From JACPDD01 sp040900105 (lineage in GTDB: Bacteria; Patescibacteriota; Microgenomatia; Levybacterales; UBA12049), in assembly GCA_040900105.1 (NCBI GenBank), contig JBBDZP010000053.1, positions 1 through 64,000 on the forward strand: DNA of 64,000 bases, read 5' to 3'. The translations under genes were made by a program, and so were the position numbers. The notes below the pieces were generated by a model. It worked only from the letters and a program-made list of their open reading frames with translations. It had not been told where the DNA came from and did no database searches. Each line of letters starts with the position of its first letter. Position 1 is the stretch's first letter. Shown in pieces: positions 35,058-43,939 of the stretch.

Positions 35058-36548
35058 CTAAAATTGCTCCCTAATCCACCATTTGGTATGAGAATCGTAA
35101 ATTTGCCCGAATGTCACATATTTCCATCCTTTATCTATTAATGATTTCTCCGATGCATCTGAAAAATTGTAGAGACCAATCGGGCTTATCTCTTTTGATC
35201 CGAGGTCTACGCCGCTTGGAAACTCACAGTCACTGGAGAGTCCTATTTTCATACCTTCCTTATTAAATTTATGCTTTAAATCCAAAATGAATAAAAGCGA
35301 GTAAGTTTCTCTTTCGCGCGCAGTCTGAATTGTCAACGAGCATGTATAAAGCACAAAATTTTCATTGGGATAGGCTCTTTCCAAATCATCTATTGCAGAG
35401 TACATACTCATAGTAAAAGGGTCCTTTCCCAACTCAGGCATGACTTTTGGAATTGCAAAAAACGTAAGGATTAACAGAGCAAAAACTGCTGCGTACGCCC
35501 TAATTTTTATTCTTCCTAGGTGCAATATGGTAAATGTTGTAAAAATGAAAACAAACGGTCTAAGGAAATTTAAATATCCAAAATATCTTGGTCCCCAATA
35601 ATATCTAAGAAGAATAAAATTAAAAACAAAAGCAACTATTATAAAGACCATGGGCAAGGAAAGCTTCTTTTTATAAAATGTCCATGCCAAAGCTGCAATA
35701 AGTACGGCAATAATTACATTTGCCACCCACACCGGAGTACCTAATGCGTCCGACCAGAAAGATGGCCAAAAATCGCGGACATAAAAAAGCCAACGGTTTG
35801 GTACGTATATAGCATTTTTCCCTTCAGTCACATAATAAAAAATGTTTCTTGTATTAAACCAATTATTATTTAACTCAAAAAAGAGAAGCGGGACGAATGC
35901 AACAATTACACCCGCAGCTGAGGTAAGAAAATACAAATATTTTTTTCTCTTATAAAATAAGACTATTAAAGGCAGAATTAGCAGTCCTGCCATTTGGAAA
36001 TGGAGATTCATGCCTACCCCTATAACGATACCCAACGCAAATCCCCACCAGTAAGAAATATTTTTTGATAAAAGTTTTAAAAATATCCATATAGAGAGGG
36101 CGGCAAATAAGTTAGTATTATTGTGACTTGTCAGATGGGTTGCGGAAATAACTTGGGCAGGAGAAATTGCGGAAATGAAAGCAAGGACTAGCCCAAATAC
36201 CTTACCTCCCAGGAGGTAGCCAATTTTATACATTATAAAAACGTATAGAACCGAGATCACTCCTAGATAAATCCATGGTGTATATACAAATGGGAGGATA
36301 ATCGTAGCTAAAATAAGCTGGTACGCATACCACGGACCAAAAGTGAAGGGCCCAAGAGATGAAAAAGAACCAACCAGAGGAAATTGTAACTGTCTTGCTC
36401 CTTCTATTCCAATGACTGCATCTCTGATAGTCTCCACCCCCATGCCGTACCTGTAAGGAACGTTATAAAATCTAAGTATCGCAGCACCAAGCAATATCAG
36501 AAATAAAACATAGAGATGGACATGCTTCTTTTTAAAAAACTTTTTCAT
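35058..36548 (-). CDS. GT-C-like membrane glycosyltransferase
   Basis: A 496-residue protein with about 11 helices and a soluble tail of about 110 residues. Loop 1, ETIRDAVIGIEGARQLQFPL (39-58) with FTFGPWYAYQL, matches HDQARDALIGREALRQ in the protein at 50241-51773, so the two are paralogues; the RD pair sits where GT39 proteins have DE. AISPAQVISATHLTSHNN is a second shared loop. Coupled by ATGA to the GT2 gene upstream. Likely a lipid-phosphate-sugar-dependent glycosyltransferase; substrate unknown. Confidence 0.78.
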   Translation of the reverse strand: MKKFFKKKHVHLYVLFLILLGAAILRFYNVPYRYGMGVETIRDAVIGIEGARQLQFPLVGSFSSLGPFTFGPWYAYQLILATIILPFVYTPWIYLGVISVLYVFIMYKIGYLLGGKVFGLVLAFISAISPAQVISATHLTSHNNTNLFAALSIWIFLKLLSKNISYWWGFALGIVIGVGMNLHFQMAGLLILPLIVLFYKRKKYLYFLTSAAGVIVAFVPLLFFELNNNWFNTRNIFYYVTEGKNAIYVPNRWLFYVRDFWPSFWSDALGTPVWVANVIIAVLIAALAWTFYKKKLSLPMVFIIVAFVFNFILLRYYWGPRYFGYLNFLRPFVFIFTTFTILHLGRIKIRAYAAVFALLILTFFAIPKVMPELGKDPFTMSMYSAIDDLERAYPNENFVLYTCSLTIQTARERETYSLLFILDLKHKFNKEGMKIGLSSDCEFPSGVDLGSKEISPIGLYNFSDASEKSLIDKGWKYVTFGQIYDSHTKWWIREQF

Positions 36549-37312
36549 GCATTTATTATAAATTTTAGATAGGATAACGGAAATCTAAGTGCAGAAAAAA
36601 ACGAAAAAACAAAACCCTGCCAACTATCCATGAATCCCTTGTGTCTTATGTAGGTTAACAAAAACCACCATACGGGAAGAATAAGTAAGTATTTTATAGC
36701 AGTAACTGGATTGTACCATTTCACATTTGATTCTTTAAGCTGCTTTGCTATAAATGACGTATATCTTTGCCACCTTTTAAAGTACCTCTCAAACTCCGGG
36801 TCTGACATATGAATAAGGGGATTTTTTAAATATCCAATTTCCCCTTCAACTACTGCCTGTTCATGAACATCTTTCTGTGGCAATCTCCCTTTTCCTTTTC
36901 TGTAGAGTCTTAAAGTATAGTCCGGATATTGTCCTCCTTTCATAAGAAACCTGCCCAAAAACCAATTTTCCCGAGGAATCCAGTATCCGTTTATATTTGA
37001 GCATTTGATATTTGAGATTTGAGATTTGATTTCATCACGAAGTGATGGTGTTACTCTCTCATCAGCATCAAGCTGCAGAATCCATTCTCTTGTTGCCATA
37101 TCGATTGCTTTCTGTTTATTAATGTGAAAATTCTCACGATTCTCTACGACTTTAGTTTTAGCATTGTATTTTTTTGCAATCTCAAGCGTTGCATCTTTAG
37201 ATGTACCGTCAACAATTACAATTTCATCTGCTAAATTCCTAACTGACTTAAGACAGTCTGGTAAATTTTTCTCTTCGTTGTAAGTTGCAAGAACTACAGA
37301 AATCGTCGCCAT
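36545..37312 (-). CDS. GT2 glycosyltransferase (WaaE/KdtX-like) with heptamer array
   Basis: A 255-residue GT2 enzyme: ISVVLATYNEEKNLPDCL, EIVIVDGTSKDAT, LQLDADERV (DxD) and LYRKGKGRLPQKDVHEQAV match lipopolysaccharide core beta-glucosyltransferases. One C-terminal hydrophobic stretch may anchor it. Residues about 89-106 (EIKSQISNIKCSNIN) come from a tandem heptanucleotide array rather than ordinary coding sequence; a paralogue at 62111 has unrelated sequence of similar length there. The start overlaps the PTPS-related gene by 19 nt. Confidence 0.87.
   Translation of the reverse strand: MATISVVLATYNEEKNLPDCLKSVRNLADEIVIVDGTSKDATLEIAKKYNAKTKVVENRENFHINKQKAIDMATREWILQLDADERVTPSLRDEIKSQISNIKCSNINGYWIPRENWFLGRFLMKGGQYPDYTLRLYRKGKGRLPQKDVHEQAVVEGEIGYLKNPLIHMSDPEFERYFKRWQRYTSFIAKQLKESNVKWYNPVTAIKYLLILPVWWFLLTYIRHKGFMDSWQGFVFSFFSALRFPLSYLKFIINA
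36995..37047. repeat. Heptanucleotide array plus hairpin inside GT2 gene
   Basis: Five ATTTGAG/ATTTGAT units run from 36995 to 37030, with one extra C after the first. They are followed by the hairpin CATCAC-GAA-GTGATG (37033-37047). On the coding strand the array reads as the peptide pattern KSQISNIK. The same layout recurs at 60895-60938. Confidence 0.9.
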
Positions 37313-38925
37313 AATTTATTACTCCATCTATTATAAGATAGCACCAATAGTAAAGCAGCTGCGCTTATTAAGTCTGCAAATAATCTTAGCTTTGTTTCCG
37401 TATAGATAACTTCAACTATATGCACTCCTCTATCTACAGGAAAGGTTATAAGTCCCCTACTATTCCGGTCTTGGAACTGAACCTCCACAGGCTGCGAATC
37501 AACTAATACTTTCCATCCCGGAAAGTACAGGGTATTTTCCCTGAATCTCGCGCTAGTTTTTACATCAACTGTGTATACATGCTTTGTGGCCTTCCTTTGG
37601 GTGACTTGGACAAGAGCATCGCCGCTTATCACCTCTATTTCTGCCGCTGCTCTTTTTTCCATAAACCTAACGGACCATATGGGTCCACTTTCTCCCGTAT
37701 CTGTAGTAGAGTTATAAATTCCGGTAAAAAATTGCTCCGGCTTTTGAAGATATCCTTGGGCATGCCAATAATCCTTACTTAGGAGCAGTATTGTAATGGT
37801 AAAGACTATCAAGCTAATTTTTTCCAGCTTAGCAGGTATTTTAGAAAATACTAACGCGGCAAGAGCTGATGTTGAAAAAACGGTTATTGCTAAAAATCTC
37901 CAAGGAAATTGAAAGTTCTGAAGAATTATGAATCTACTCCAAATAAAGTCGGAGACCGGCAACATTATAAAGATTGCCAAAATAGAATACGCAACTAAGG
38001 ACAGGATAAGAACATTCTCCTTCTTTCTTTTATTCCAGAAAAATAAAACCGGAGAAAGTATAAGAAAAAGCAGGTGCAAAATTCCAATCTGTAGGGTAAA
38101 CTCTCCCGTTCCCCCAAAGCTCCATGGTCCGTAAAAAAGGCTTTTGATATCAACGAATCTTTCCAGATATGCTCCTTTGGTTACTATATTTCTAAGTGTA
38201 TATTTTGCTTCAATAAGTCCTGGAATCCAGAAAAATGCGGATAGGGCAAGACCAAACACCAGAATCGCCCCTAAGCTTATGAGGTAATCTTTTCTATCTT
38301 TCTTATAAAAACCCAGAATCGTGCCGTAAACTAATAAAAACGGCATATATATTAAACTTATTGCGTTGTGGGAAAGTACCAAGAAAGCAACGGAAATGCT
38401 ACCTAGTACTACGTATTTAGCGTTTATTTTTTTACTTAGTTTTAAAATAAAATACAGAGAGACTGGCATAAATGCAAAAGCAAGATTCTCGCCAATATCT
38501 CCTCGTACATACAAATCAACAAATCTATAAGGAGCATACATGTAGAGAATTGCTCCTACAAATGCCGGTCCCCTACGAAGGAACTCGGCAAGCCACATGA
38601 ACATAAAAATCCCAGACAGTACCATCCCTAAGCCAAAAACTATTTTTGTTGAATCAATTAGTGAATAGCCCATAAAATGGAAAAGGGAGGCGATGTAAGA
38701 TGGCAGCGGATAAAGAAATTCAAGAACAGGGTGTCCATATCCCCAGTTTAGGTTTGGAGCCCACCTTGGAATAACATTTCCCTCTGATAGATTTAAATAG
38801 AAATTGGCAATCCTGGCAACATGATCTTGTCCATCATGGGTAAACGGGAGTCCGGAGTGAAACAACCCCAGCACAGGAACAAGACACATTGCAAGCAAGG
38901 TTACAATTAGAAGCTTTTTATACAT
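37294..38925 (-). CDS. PTPS-related polytopic membrane protein (GT-C-like)
   Basis: A 543-residue paralogue of the proteins at 30809 and 47365. Loop 1 has PFTHDGQDHVARIANFY (H30-D31) and PRWAPNLNWGYGHPVLEFLYPLP; loop 2 has YVRGDIGENLAF. The soluble C-terminal domain has YFPGWKVLVDSQPVEV and RGLITFPVDRGVHIVEV, a small beta-domain also found in YfhO proteins. About 12 helices. Probable extracytoplasmic glycosyltransferase. It precedes the GT2 at 36545 with a 19-nt overlap. Confidence 0.8.
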   Translation of the reverse strand: MYKKLLIVTLLAMCLVPVLGLFHSGLPFTHDGQDHVARIANFYLNLSEGNVIPRWAPNLNWGYGHPVLEFLYPLPSYIASLFHFMGYSLIDSTKIVFGLGMVLSGIFMFMWLAEFLRRGPAFVGAILYMYAPYRFVDLYVRGDIGENLAFAFMPVSLYFILKLSKKINAKYVVLGSISVAFLVLSHNAISLIYMPFLLVYGTILGFYKKDRKDYLISLGAILVFGLALSAFFWIPGLIEAKYTLRNIVTKGAYLERFVDIKSLFYGPWSFGGTGEFTLQIGILHLLFLILSPVLFFWNKRKKENVLILSLVAYSILAIFIMLPVSDFIWSRFIILQNFQFPWRFLAITVFSTSALAALVFSKIPAKLEKISLIVFTITILLLSKDYWHAQGYLQKPEQFFTGIYNSTTDTGESGPIWSVRFMEKRAAAEIEVISGDALVQVTQRKATKHVYTVDVKTSARFRENTLYFPGWKVLVDSQPVEVQFQDRNSRGLITFPVDRGVHIVEVIYTETKLRLFADLISAAALLLVLSYNRWSNKLWRRFL

Positions 38926-38926
38926 T

Positions 38927-40567
38927 CTATTTTTTTATTGTAAAAATTTTGATTGTCTTTTCTCCATTGAGATTCTCTATGTCTTTTATGGTTTCTATTT
39001 CAGGCGCTAACTTTTCCTCCTGAAAAAATTGAGAATAGTTACCTATAATTAGGTTCCTGGACTTTTCTTCTTCTATGCTCACTGGCCTAAATTCGTATTT
39101 ACCAAACTCATGCGTTACGTTATATCCACCAGATACGGTCCCACCCTGCTCTTGATAAAGTTTTGGGTCATATTTGGTATAGAAAAGAAAAAACATATAT
39201 GACTGCGCAAGGTTATCATTGTTTGCAAAAATTACAGACTTATAATTTTTTTCATTTTCTTGGACATATCCTATTGCTTGAGACAAAGAGTATTGGAAAC
39301 TATCCGATTGAGTTTTTGGAAAAACATAAAAATATTGCCTTGAAAAGGTCCATAGGCTAGCAAAAACAATTACCAAGCCCGAGGCAAGCAGAACATTTCT
39401 CCGGATTTTTTTATGAACTAATGAAAACATATAAACCAGTCCCAGACCCGAGAATATTTGCCATGTCGGTAAAAAAACCAAAGTTCTTAGAGCGTGAGGA
39501 GAATCTGTAGTTAAGGAAGCCGCTATTGGAGCTGACAAAAACCAGACAAAGATTAGGACCTTAATCTTTTTATCAAAGTCTAGGCGCAAGAGAAAATATA
39601 TGCCCAACATTATGAGTGGTAACTCCCAAATATACATAAGGCCCACTCCTGGAACTTTATGTCTATCTCCTGACGAATTTGTGAAGAGCCACACAGGATT
39701 AAAATGAGAAAGATACGATTCCGCAAAAATTTGAGACGTTACCAATCTTCTGTTATATAGGACTTCTGAAATTTTATCATTTTGCAAGATTGCGCTTTGA
39801 AGTATGGAGAACTGGTCTGTATATCTTGACTTATTCAACTCAAAAACATTCGTAGCAGAAAATCTTATGAGAGCATTCGGAGATAAGGTTTCTCTGATAA
39901 AAGGAACTAAAATAATTAAGGAAAATACCGCGGCTATTAATATTTGTTTTTTTTGCTTAAGAAGGTCTTTATAGAAAACTACCGCAAGTCCAAAAATAAC
40001 TGCGGGGATAAAAAGTTTCTCCGTTTGATAAGAAATAAAAGATATTACAAAAAACAGTGCAGCAAGGTAGATGTTCTTTCTTAGGAAGAAATACATTGCA
40101 AAGACAAAAGCAGAAAAGGCCAAATTAACTTCGTGCCCCAGTCTTGAAATATAAATATGCCACGGAGAGATTGCGAGCAAAAATGCGCAGGCCAACGCTA
40201 TATATTCTGATCTAAGCAGTTTCTGTTTCCTAAACATCTCATTTACCAAAAAATAAGTAGCAAGGACTGTTAAAACAGAAAGGATTACTGACGGAAGTCT
40301 AACCGATAGAACACTTAATCCAAGAAGCTTAATAAAGGGAATAACCATATATACATAGGTAGCAGGTCTCCAGTCATCAAAAGCTCTTAAAAGTATTGGA
40401 AACTTATATCCATACTCGTCTCCCCCAGTAGTTAGAATAGAAAATGCATTCCATCCTATACTTGCCTCATCCAGCGATGTGCTTGGCGGAACATTTCCTA
40501 GCTGATAAGTTCTAAGTGCAAATGCTAGAAAAATTATTAAAAACAGGAAAATAAAGTTTTTCTTCAT
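38927..40567 (-). CDS. GT39/PMT-like GT-C glycosyltransferase
   Basis: A 546-residue PMT_2-type protein. Loop 1 is PPSTSLDEASIGWNAFSIL (D33-E34, probable catalytic acids), followed by the GGDEYG signature; AISPWHIYISRLGHEVNLA is the conserved second loop. About 12 helices precede a soluble C-terminal region with YMFFLFYTKYDPKLYQ. It is the last of three adjacent paralogues on this strand and overlaps the next by ATGA. Expected to transfer a sugar from polyprenyl phosphate to a protein or glycan outside the cell. Confidence 0.88.
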   Translation of the reverse strand: MKKNFIFLFLIIFLAFALRTYQLGNVPPSTSLDEASIGWNAFSILTTGGDEYGYKFPILLRAFDDWRPATYVYMVIPFIKLLGLSVLSVRLPSVILSVLTVLATYFLVNEMFRKQKLLRSEYIALACAFLLAISPWHIYISRLGHEVNLAFSAFVFAMYFFLRKNIYLAALFFVISFISYQTEKLFIPAVIFGLAVVFYKDLLKQKKQILIAAVFSLIILVPFIRETLSPNALIRFSATNVFELNKSRYTDQFSILQSAILQNDKISEVLYNRRLVTSQIFAESYLSHFNPVWLFTNSSGDRHKVPGVGLMYIWELPLIMLGIYFLLRLDFDKKIKVLIFVWFLSAPIAASLTTDSPHALRTLVFLPTWQIFSGLGLVYMFSLVHKKIRRNVLLASGLVIVFASLWTFSRQYFYVFPKTQSDSFQYSLSQAIGYVQENEKNYKSVIFANNDNLAQSYMFFLFYTKYDPKLYQEQGGTVSGGYNVTHEFGKYEFRPVSIEEEKSRNLIIGNYSQFFQEEKLAPEIETIKDIENLNGEKTIKIFTIKK

Positions 40568-42246
40568 GGTGACACTATTTTCATTGCCGCTTTACCATCT
40601 GGATAATGAACTACAGAATCATAGCTTATACTTTTCGGAAAATCTATTTCCCTTCCAACAAATAAAATATCCCTCTCCTGTTGATCCTGTTCCCAATTTA
40701 TTGGCCTGAATTCAAATTTGCCAAATGTATGATTTTCCCTAAATCCACCTGACGCATTAACACTTTGCTTCTGATAAAGATCGGGCGGATATTTTAGGTA
40801 AAAAAGAAAAAACATGTAGGATTGGTCCATGGGTGCTTCGTTTGAAACAACAATTTTTCTATAGTTCCCTTCCACTTTTTTTACTTCAGGGATTACCTTT
40901 TCGTATCCGTATTGCCATTCTCCGGCATTAAAATAGTTTTGTTGCACGAAGTACTGATTGAGGTAATATGTAAAATTAAATACAGCAAGTAACAAATAAC
41001 AAATAGCAAATAGCTTCGCAATTCTTATACCTGATACCTGATACCTGATACCTGATACAAAACTTAGCGATGTAATTATGCCAATTGCCGTAAATATCTG
41101 GAAGGTAGGAAGAAAATTTAAAGTTCTTACTGCGTGAGGAACACCGCTTGTAATAGACGCTGGTACTGGGGTAAGCAGAAACCATGCAAATATAAAAATC
41201 TTAGTTTTCTTACTAAAGGGACCAAATAAAAGCATATAAATACCTATTAGAAGAAGTGGTAATTCAAAAATGTATAGAAGGCCCATGCTTGGAGCATGAT
41301 GACGGCTTATATCTCCTCTTGTAAAAAGCCAATTTAAATCAAAGTGGGATAAATAACCCGACACTACTTCTTTAGCAAAAAGAATGCGGCGGTTGTCCAA
41401 AACCATTCCCAAAACATCATGGTTCTCCACATCCACAAGTACCCTCTTGGTACTTTCGGACAAGAGTTGGGTGCTGTCTGAGAAAACGCTGACACCTTTT
41501 GCCCGCTGCAGCGAACTCCTATCTGTAAGGATGTGGAAAAACATGGGGGCAACTATAAGAGCGCCTAAAACTGCTGCTCCTAAAATATACTTTTTAGGTT
41601 TTGCTAAAATCTCCTTTCTATAGATAGTAATAAGGGTGAGTATTACAAGTGGTACAAAAACCTTCTCACTTTGATAGACGTAGATAGATAGGCCCGCAAA
41701 GACCGCTGATAATATAAAAAACCAAGGTTTTTTTAAACCTTTCAGAAAAAACAGCATGGAAAAGACATTAAATGAAAGGCCTACGTTTGATTCAAAAGCT
41801 ATCCTGCTAAATTGGATATGCCACGGGGAAATTGCCAGAAGGAAAGTAGCAAGAATTGGAATGTCTATAGTAAATCCTCTTGCTTCAAGCTTTAGATTTT
41901 TCTGCCCAAAAAGTTCCCTTAATAGAAAGTAAACTGCAATAACTGTAAGTGTTCCAAAAAGAGCAGACACGAATCTTACAGCAAAAACATTCATTCCAAA
42001 AACTGCAACTACCGGTATTGCAAGATAGGAATAAAGCGCAGGTTTGTAGTCGTCAAAGGAGCGCATAACTATTGGCAGGAACTTTCCGTATTCATCCCGG
42101 CCTGTTTGCATTAGGGAATAAGCATTGTATCCCAACGATACTTCATCCCAGTCTGGAGAGACAGGAACCTTCCCCAATTGCCAAAATCGCAGAATCCCCC
42201 CAATAAGTAAAATCGCAGATAGCAGAATAAAGGTCTTTTTTTTCAT
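40564..42246 (-). CDS. GT39/PMT-like GT-C glycosyltransferase with heptamer arrays
   Basis: A 560-residue paralogue of its neighbours: PVSPDWDEVSLGYNAYSLM (D34-E35), GRDEYGKFLPI, AISPWHIQFSRIAFESN, and C-terminal YMFFLFYLKYPPDLYQ. Near residues 397-421 the sequence FVSGIRYQVSGIRIA and CYLLLAV is encoded by two different tandem heptanucleotide arrays lying between predicted helices, where paralogues have a short basic loop. The frame stays open, so the protein is probably made. Overlaps: 4 nt with the gene downstream, 1 nt with the gene upstream. Confidence 0.87.
   Translation of the reverse strand: MKKKTFILLSAILLIGGILRFWQLGKVPVSPDWDEVSLGYNAYSLMQTGRDEYGKFLPIVMRSFDDYKPALYSYLAIPVVAVFGMNVFAVRFVSALFGTLTVIAVYFLLRELFGQKNLKLEARGFTIDIPILATFLLAISPWHIQFSRIAFESNVGLSFNVFSMLFFLKGLKKPWFFILSAVFAGLSIYVYQSEKVFVPLVILTLITIYRKEILAKPKKYILGAAVLGALIVAPMFFHILTDRSSLQRAKGVSVFSDSTQLLSESTKRVLVDVENHDVLGMVLDNRRILFAKEVVSGYLSHFDLNWLFTRGDISRHHAPSMGLLYIFELPLLLIGIYMLLFGPFSKKTKIFIFAWFLLTPVPASITSGVPHAVRTLNFLPTFQIFTAIGIITSLSFVSGIRYQVSGIRIAKLFAICYLLLAVFNFTYYLNQYFVQQNYFNAGEWQYGYEKVIPEVKKVEGNYRKIVVSNEAPMDQSYMFFLFYLKYPPDLYQKQSVNASGGFRENHTFGKFEFRPINWEQDQQERDILFVGREIDFPKSISYDSVVHYPDGKAAMKIVSP
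40984..41058. repeat. Two heptanucleotide arrays inside GT39 gene
   Basis: First array: AGCAAGT, AACAAAT, AACAAAT, AGCAAAT (40984-41011). Second array: four perfect ATACCTG units plus ATAC (41027-41058). The unit length is 7 bp in both but the sequences differ. On the coding strand the second reads as the repeating peptide QVSGIRY. Confidence 0.92.
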
Positions 42247-43880
42247 TATAAAGTATAAGCTTTTAACACCGTTTCTCCATTTAGCAAGAAGAAGCTTTTT
42301 ACAATGCTTCCTTTAGGATGAACCGATTTAGGAACATCTACGTAAAGAGTCCTGTCACTTTTGCTCTCAATCTCTGATAAATCCTTTGCAAATCTAAATT
42401 TGGAAAAACCATTGACCGAGACAAAACCGAAAGCATCTCTTGAAATTTGAGCTGATTTTCTAAACTGCAGCGGGTTTGTTCTAGAATAGAAAAGATAATA
42501 AATATACGGTCTGCCTAGCTCTGTTGTAATATTTATTTGGTCATAGCTGTCTTGATGAGATAAAACATAATCTATTGACTCCTTATAACCATATTGCCAT
42601 TCTCCGGAGAATTGTCTTGGATAATGCGCCATATAACCATGGTAAAAGTACAAAAAGTTTCCAAATAGAAATAGTGCTAAAACTGCAGAAAATGCTCTGC
42701 CCCATTTCTTATTCCAAACCCACCCAAAAAGAACTGCAATTCCTACTGCGGAGATTATTTGAAAAGTAGGAAGGGCAGTTTCTATGCGCAATGCGTGCGG
42801 AGTTTCTCTTGCTGTTGCGGCAGGAACTATTGCAATTAAAAGCCATAACGGAATAATCCACCAGTGCCCTTCTCTTTTTTTAAAAAGGAACAATAATCCG
42901 GCTACAAAAAATGGTAATTCCCAAAGATACATTTGTCCTACGTCTTGGGTTGAAAATTTTGGATTTCCATCTCCTTTAATAAAAAGGAATCCTGGGCTTA
43001 AATTATCCAAGTAATGACTCACGTAAGACACGGCATAAGCAAACCGTCTGTTGTGGATAATTTTTGACAATACAGTATTGCCGTCATTTTCTATTTCCTG
43101 ATTTGCAGTATTTATAACTCCTATATCGGAGAAGATGTTGACCTCCTTAAAACGCAGATTAGCCTGGGAAGACAATAGAAATTTAGATATAGGCAATATA
43201 AGCATAACACCCAGCAACAATGCCAGCGCCGCTTCTTTTTTTCGGTTTAATAACTCTTTTCTAAACGCAACAACAAGAGAAAGTACTAAAAGCGGGGAAA
43301 CAATTCTCGCAGTATTAAATGTATAAAATGATAAAGCAAACGAAAGGGCTGACAACAGGAGGTACCATTTCTTACCTTGCACACCGGCAAGAAAACTAAA
43401 AACCCCAAAAACAATAAAGAAACTTGCTACGTTTGCTTCAAAAGCTGCTCTTGAAAGCATTATGTGCCAGGGGGAAATTGCCAGAAGAAAAGCACTAATC
43501 AATGCATACCTTTCTTTATTTGCAGATTTAGGAAAGATCCTCTTTACTAAAAAGTAAGTTGTGATTACAGTTAAAACGCCAAAAAGTGCCGAAGGAAATC
43601 TCACCGCAAATTCGTTTAGTCCAAATATTTTAACCGGCAAAATATCCAGATATGCATACACGGGAGGCTTAAAATCGCCGAAAGATTCAAGATAGTCATA
43701 GGGCAAAAACCTACCGAATTCGTCTCTTCCATCTATCCCCAAAGAGTGTGCATTATATCCCCAGGATGTTTCATCCCAAGTTAGAGCAGGGGGATTGTTG
43801 CCTAATTGATAGAATCTCAAGAACAGAGAAATAATAAGAATTAAAAAAAGCAACAGAGTTCTATTTTTAAGTATTTTCAT
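42246..43880 (-). CDS. GT39/PMT-like GT-C glycosyltransferase
   Basis: A 544-residue PMT_2-type protein and first gene of the minus run 30.8-43.9 kb. PPALTWDETSWGYNAHSLG carries the acidic pair (about 36-37), followed by GRDEFGRFLPYDYLESF and AISPWHIMLSRAAFEAN. The soluble tail has YIYYLFYSRTNPLQFR. The ATG at 43880 is preferred to the TTG at 43883; a promoter (TTGTAT-16-TATAAT) lies just upstream. Acceptor unknown. Confidence 0.88.
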   Translation of the reverse strand: MKILKNRTLLLFLILIISLFLRFYQLGNNPPALTWDETSWGYNAHSLGIDGRDEFGRFLPYDYLESFGDFKPPVYAYLDILPVKIFGLNEFAVRFPSALFGVLTVITTYFLVKRIFPKSANKERYALISAFLLAISPWHIMLSRAAFEANVASFFIVFGVFSFLAGVQGKKWYLLLSALSFALSFYTFNTARIVSPLLVLSLVVAFRKELLNRKKEAALALLLGVMLILPISKFLLSSQANLRFKEVNIFSDIGVINTANQEIENDGNTVLSKIIHNRRFAYAVSYVSHYLDNLSPGFLFIKGDGNPKFSTQDVGQMYLWELPFFVAGLLFLFKKREGHWWIIPLWLLIAIVPAATARETPHALRIETALPTFQIISAVGIAVLFGWVWNKKWGRAFSAVLALFLFGNFLYFYHGYMAHYPRQFSGEWQYGYKESIDYVLSHQDSYDQINITTELGRPYIYYLFYSRTNPLQFRKSAQISRDAFGFVSVNGFSKFRFAKDLSEIESKSDRTLYVDVPKSVHPKGSIVKSFFLLNGETVLKAYTL

Positions 43881-43939
43881 CAAACAGACTTAAAGATATT
43901 ATATCTAATTTAGTATATAATACAAACCATATCATAGTA
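43881..43939. promoter_or_regulatory. Divergent promoter region
   Basis: Minus strand: TTGTAT (43925-43920), 16-nt spacer, TATAAT (43903-43898), giving an 11-nt or shorter leader to the ATG at 43880. Plus strand: TATAAT (43916-43921), 18 nt before the ATG at 43940, with no clear -35 and no Shine-Dalgarno. Both -10 elements are perfect matches, making this the strongest promoter candidate in the window. Confidence 0.6.
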
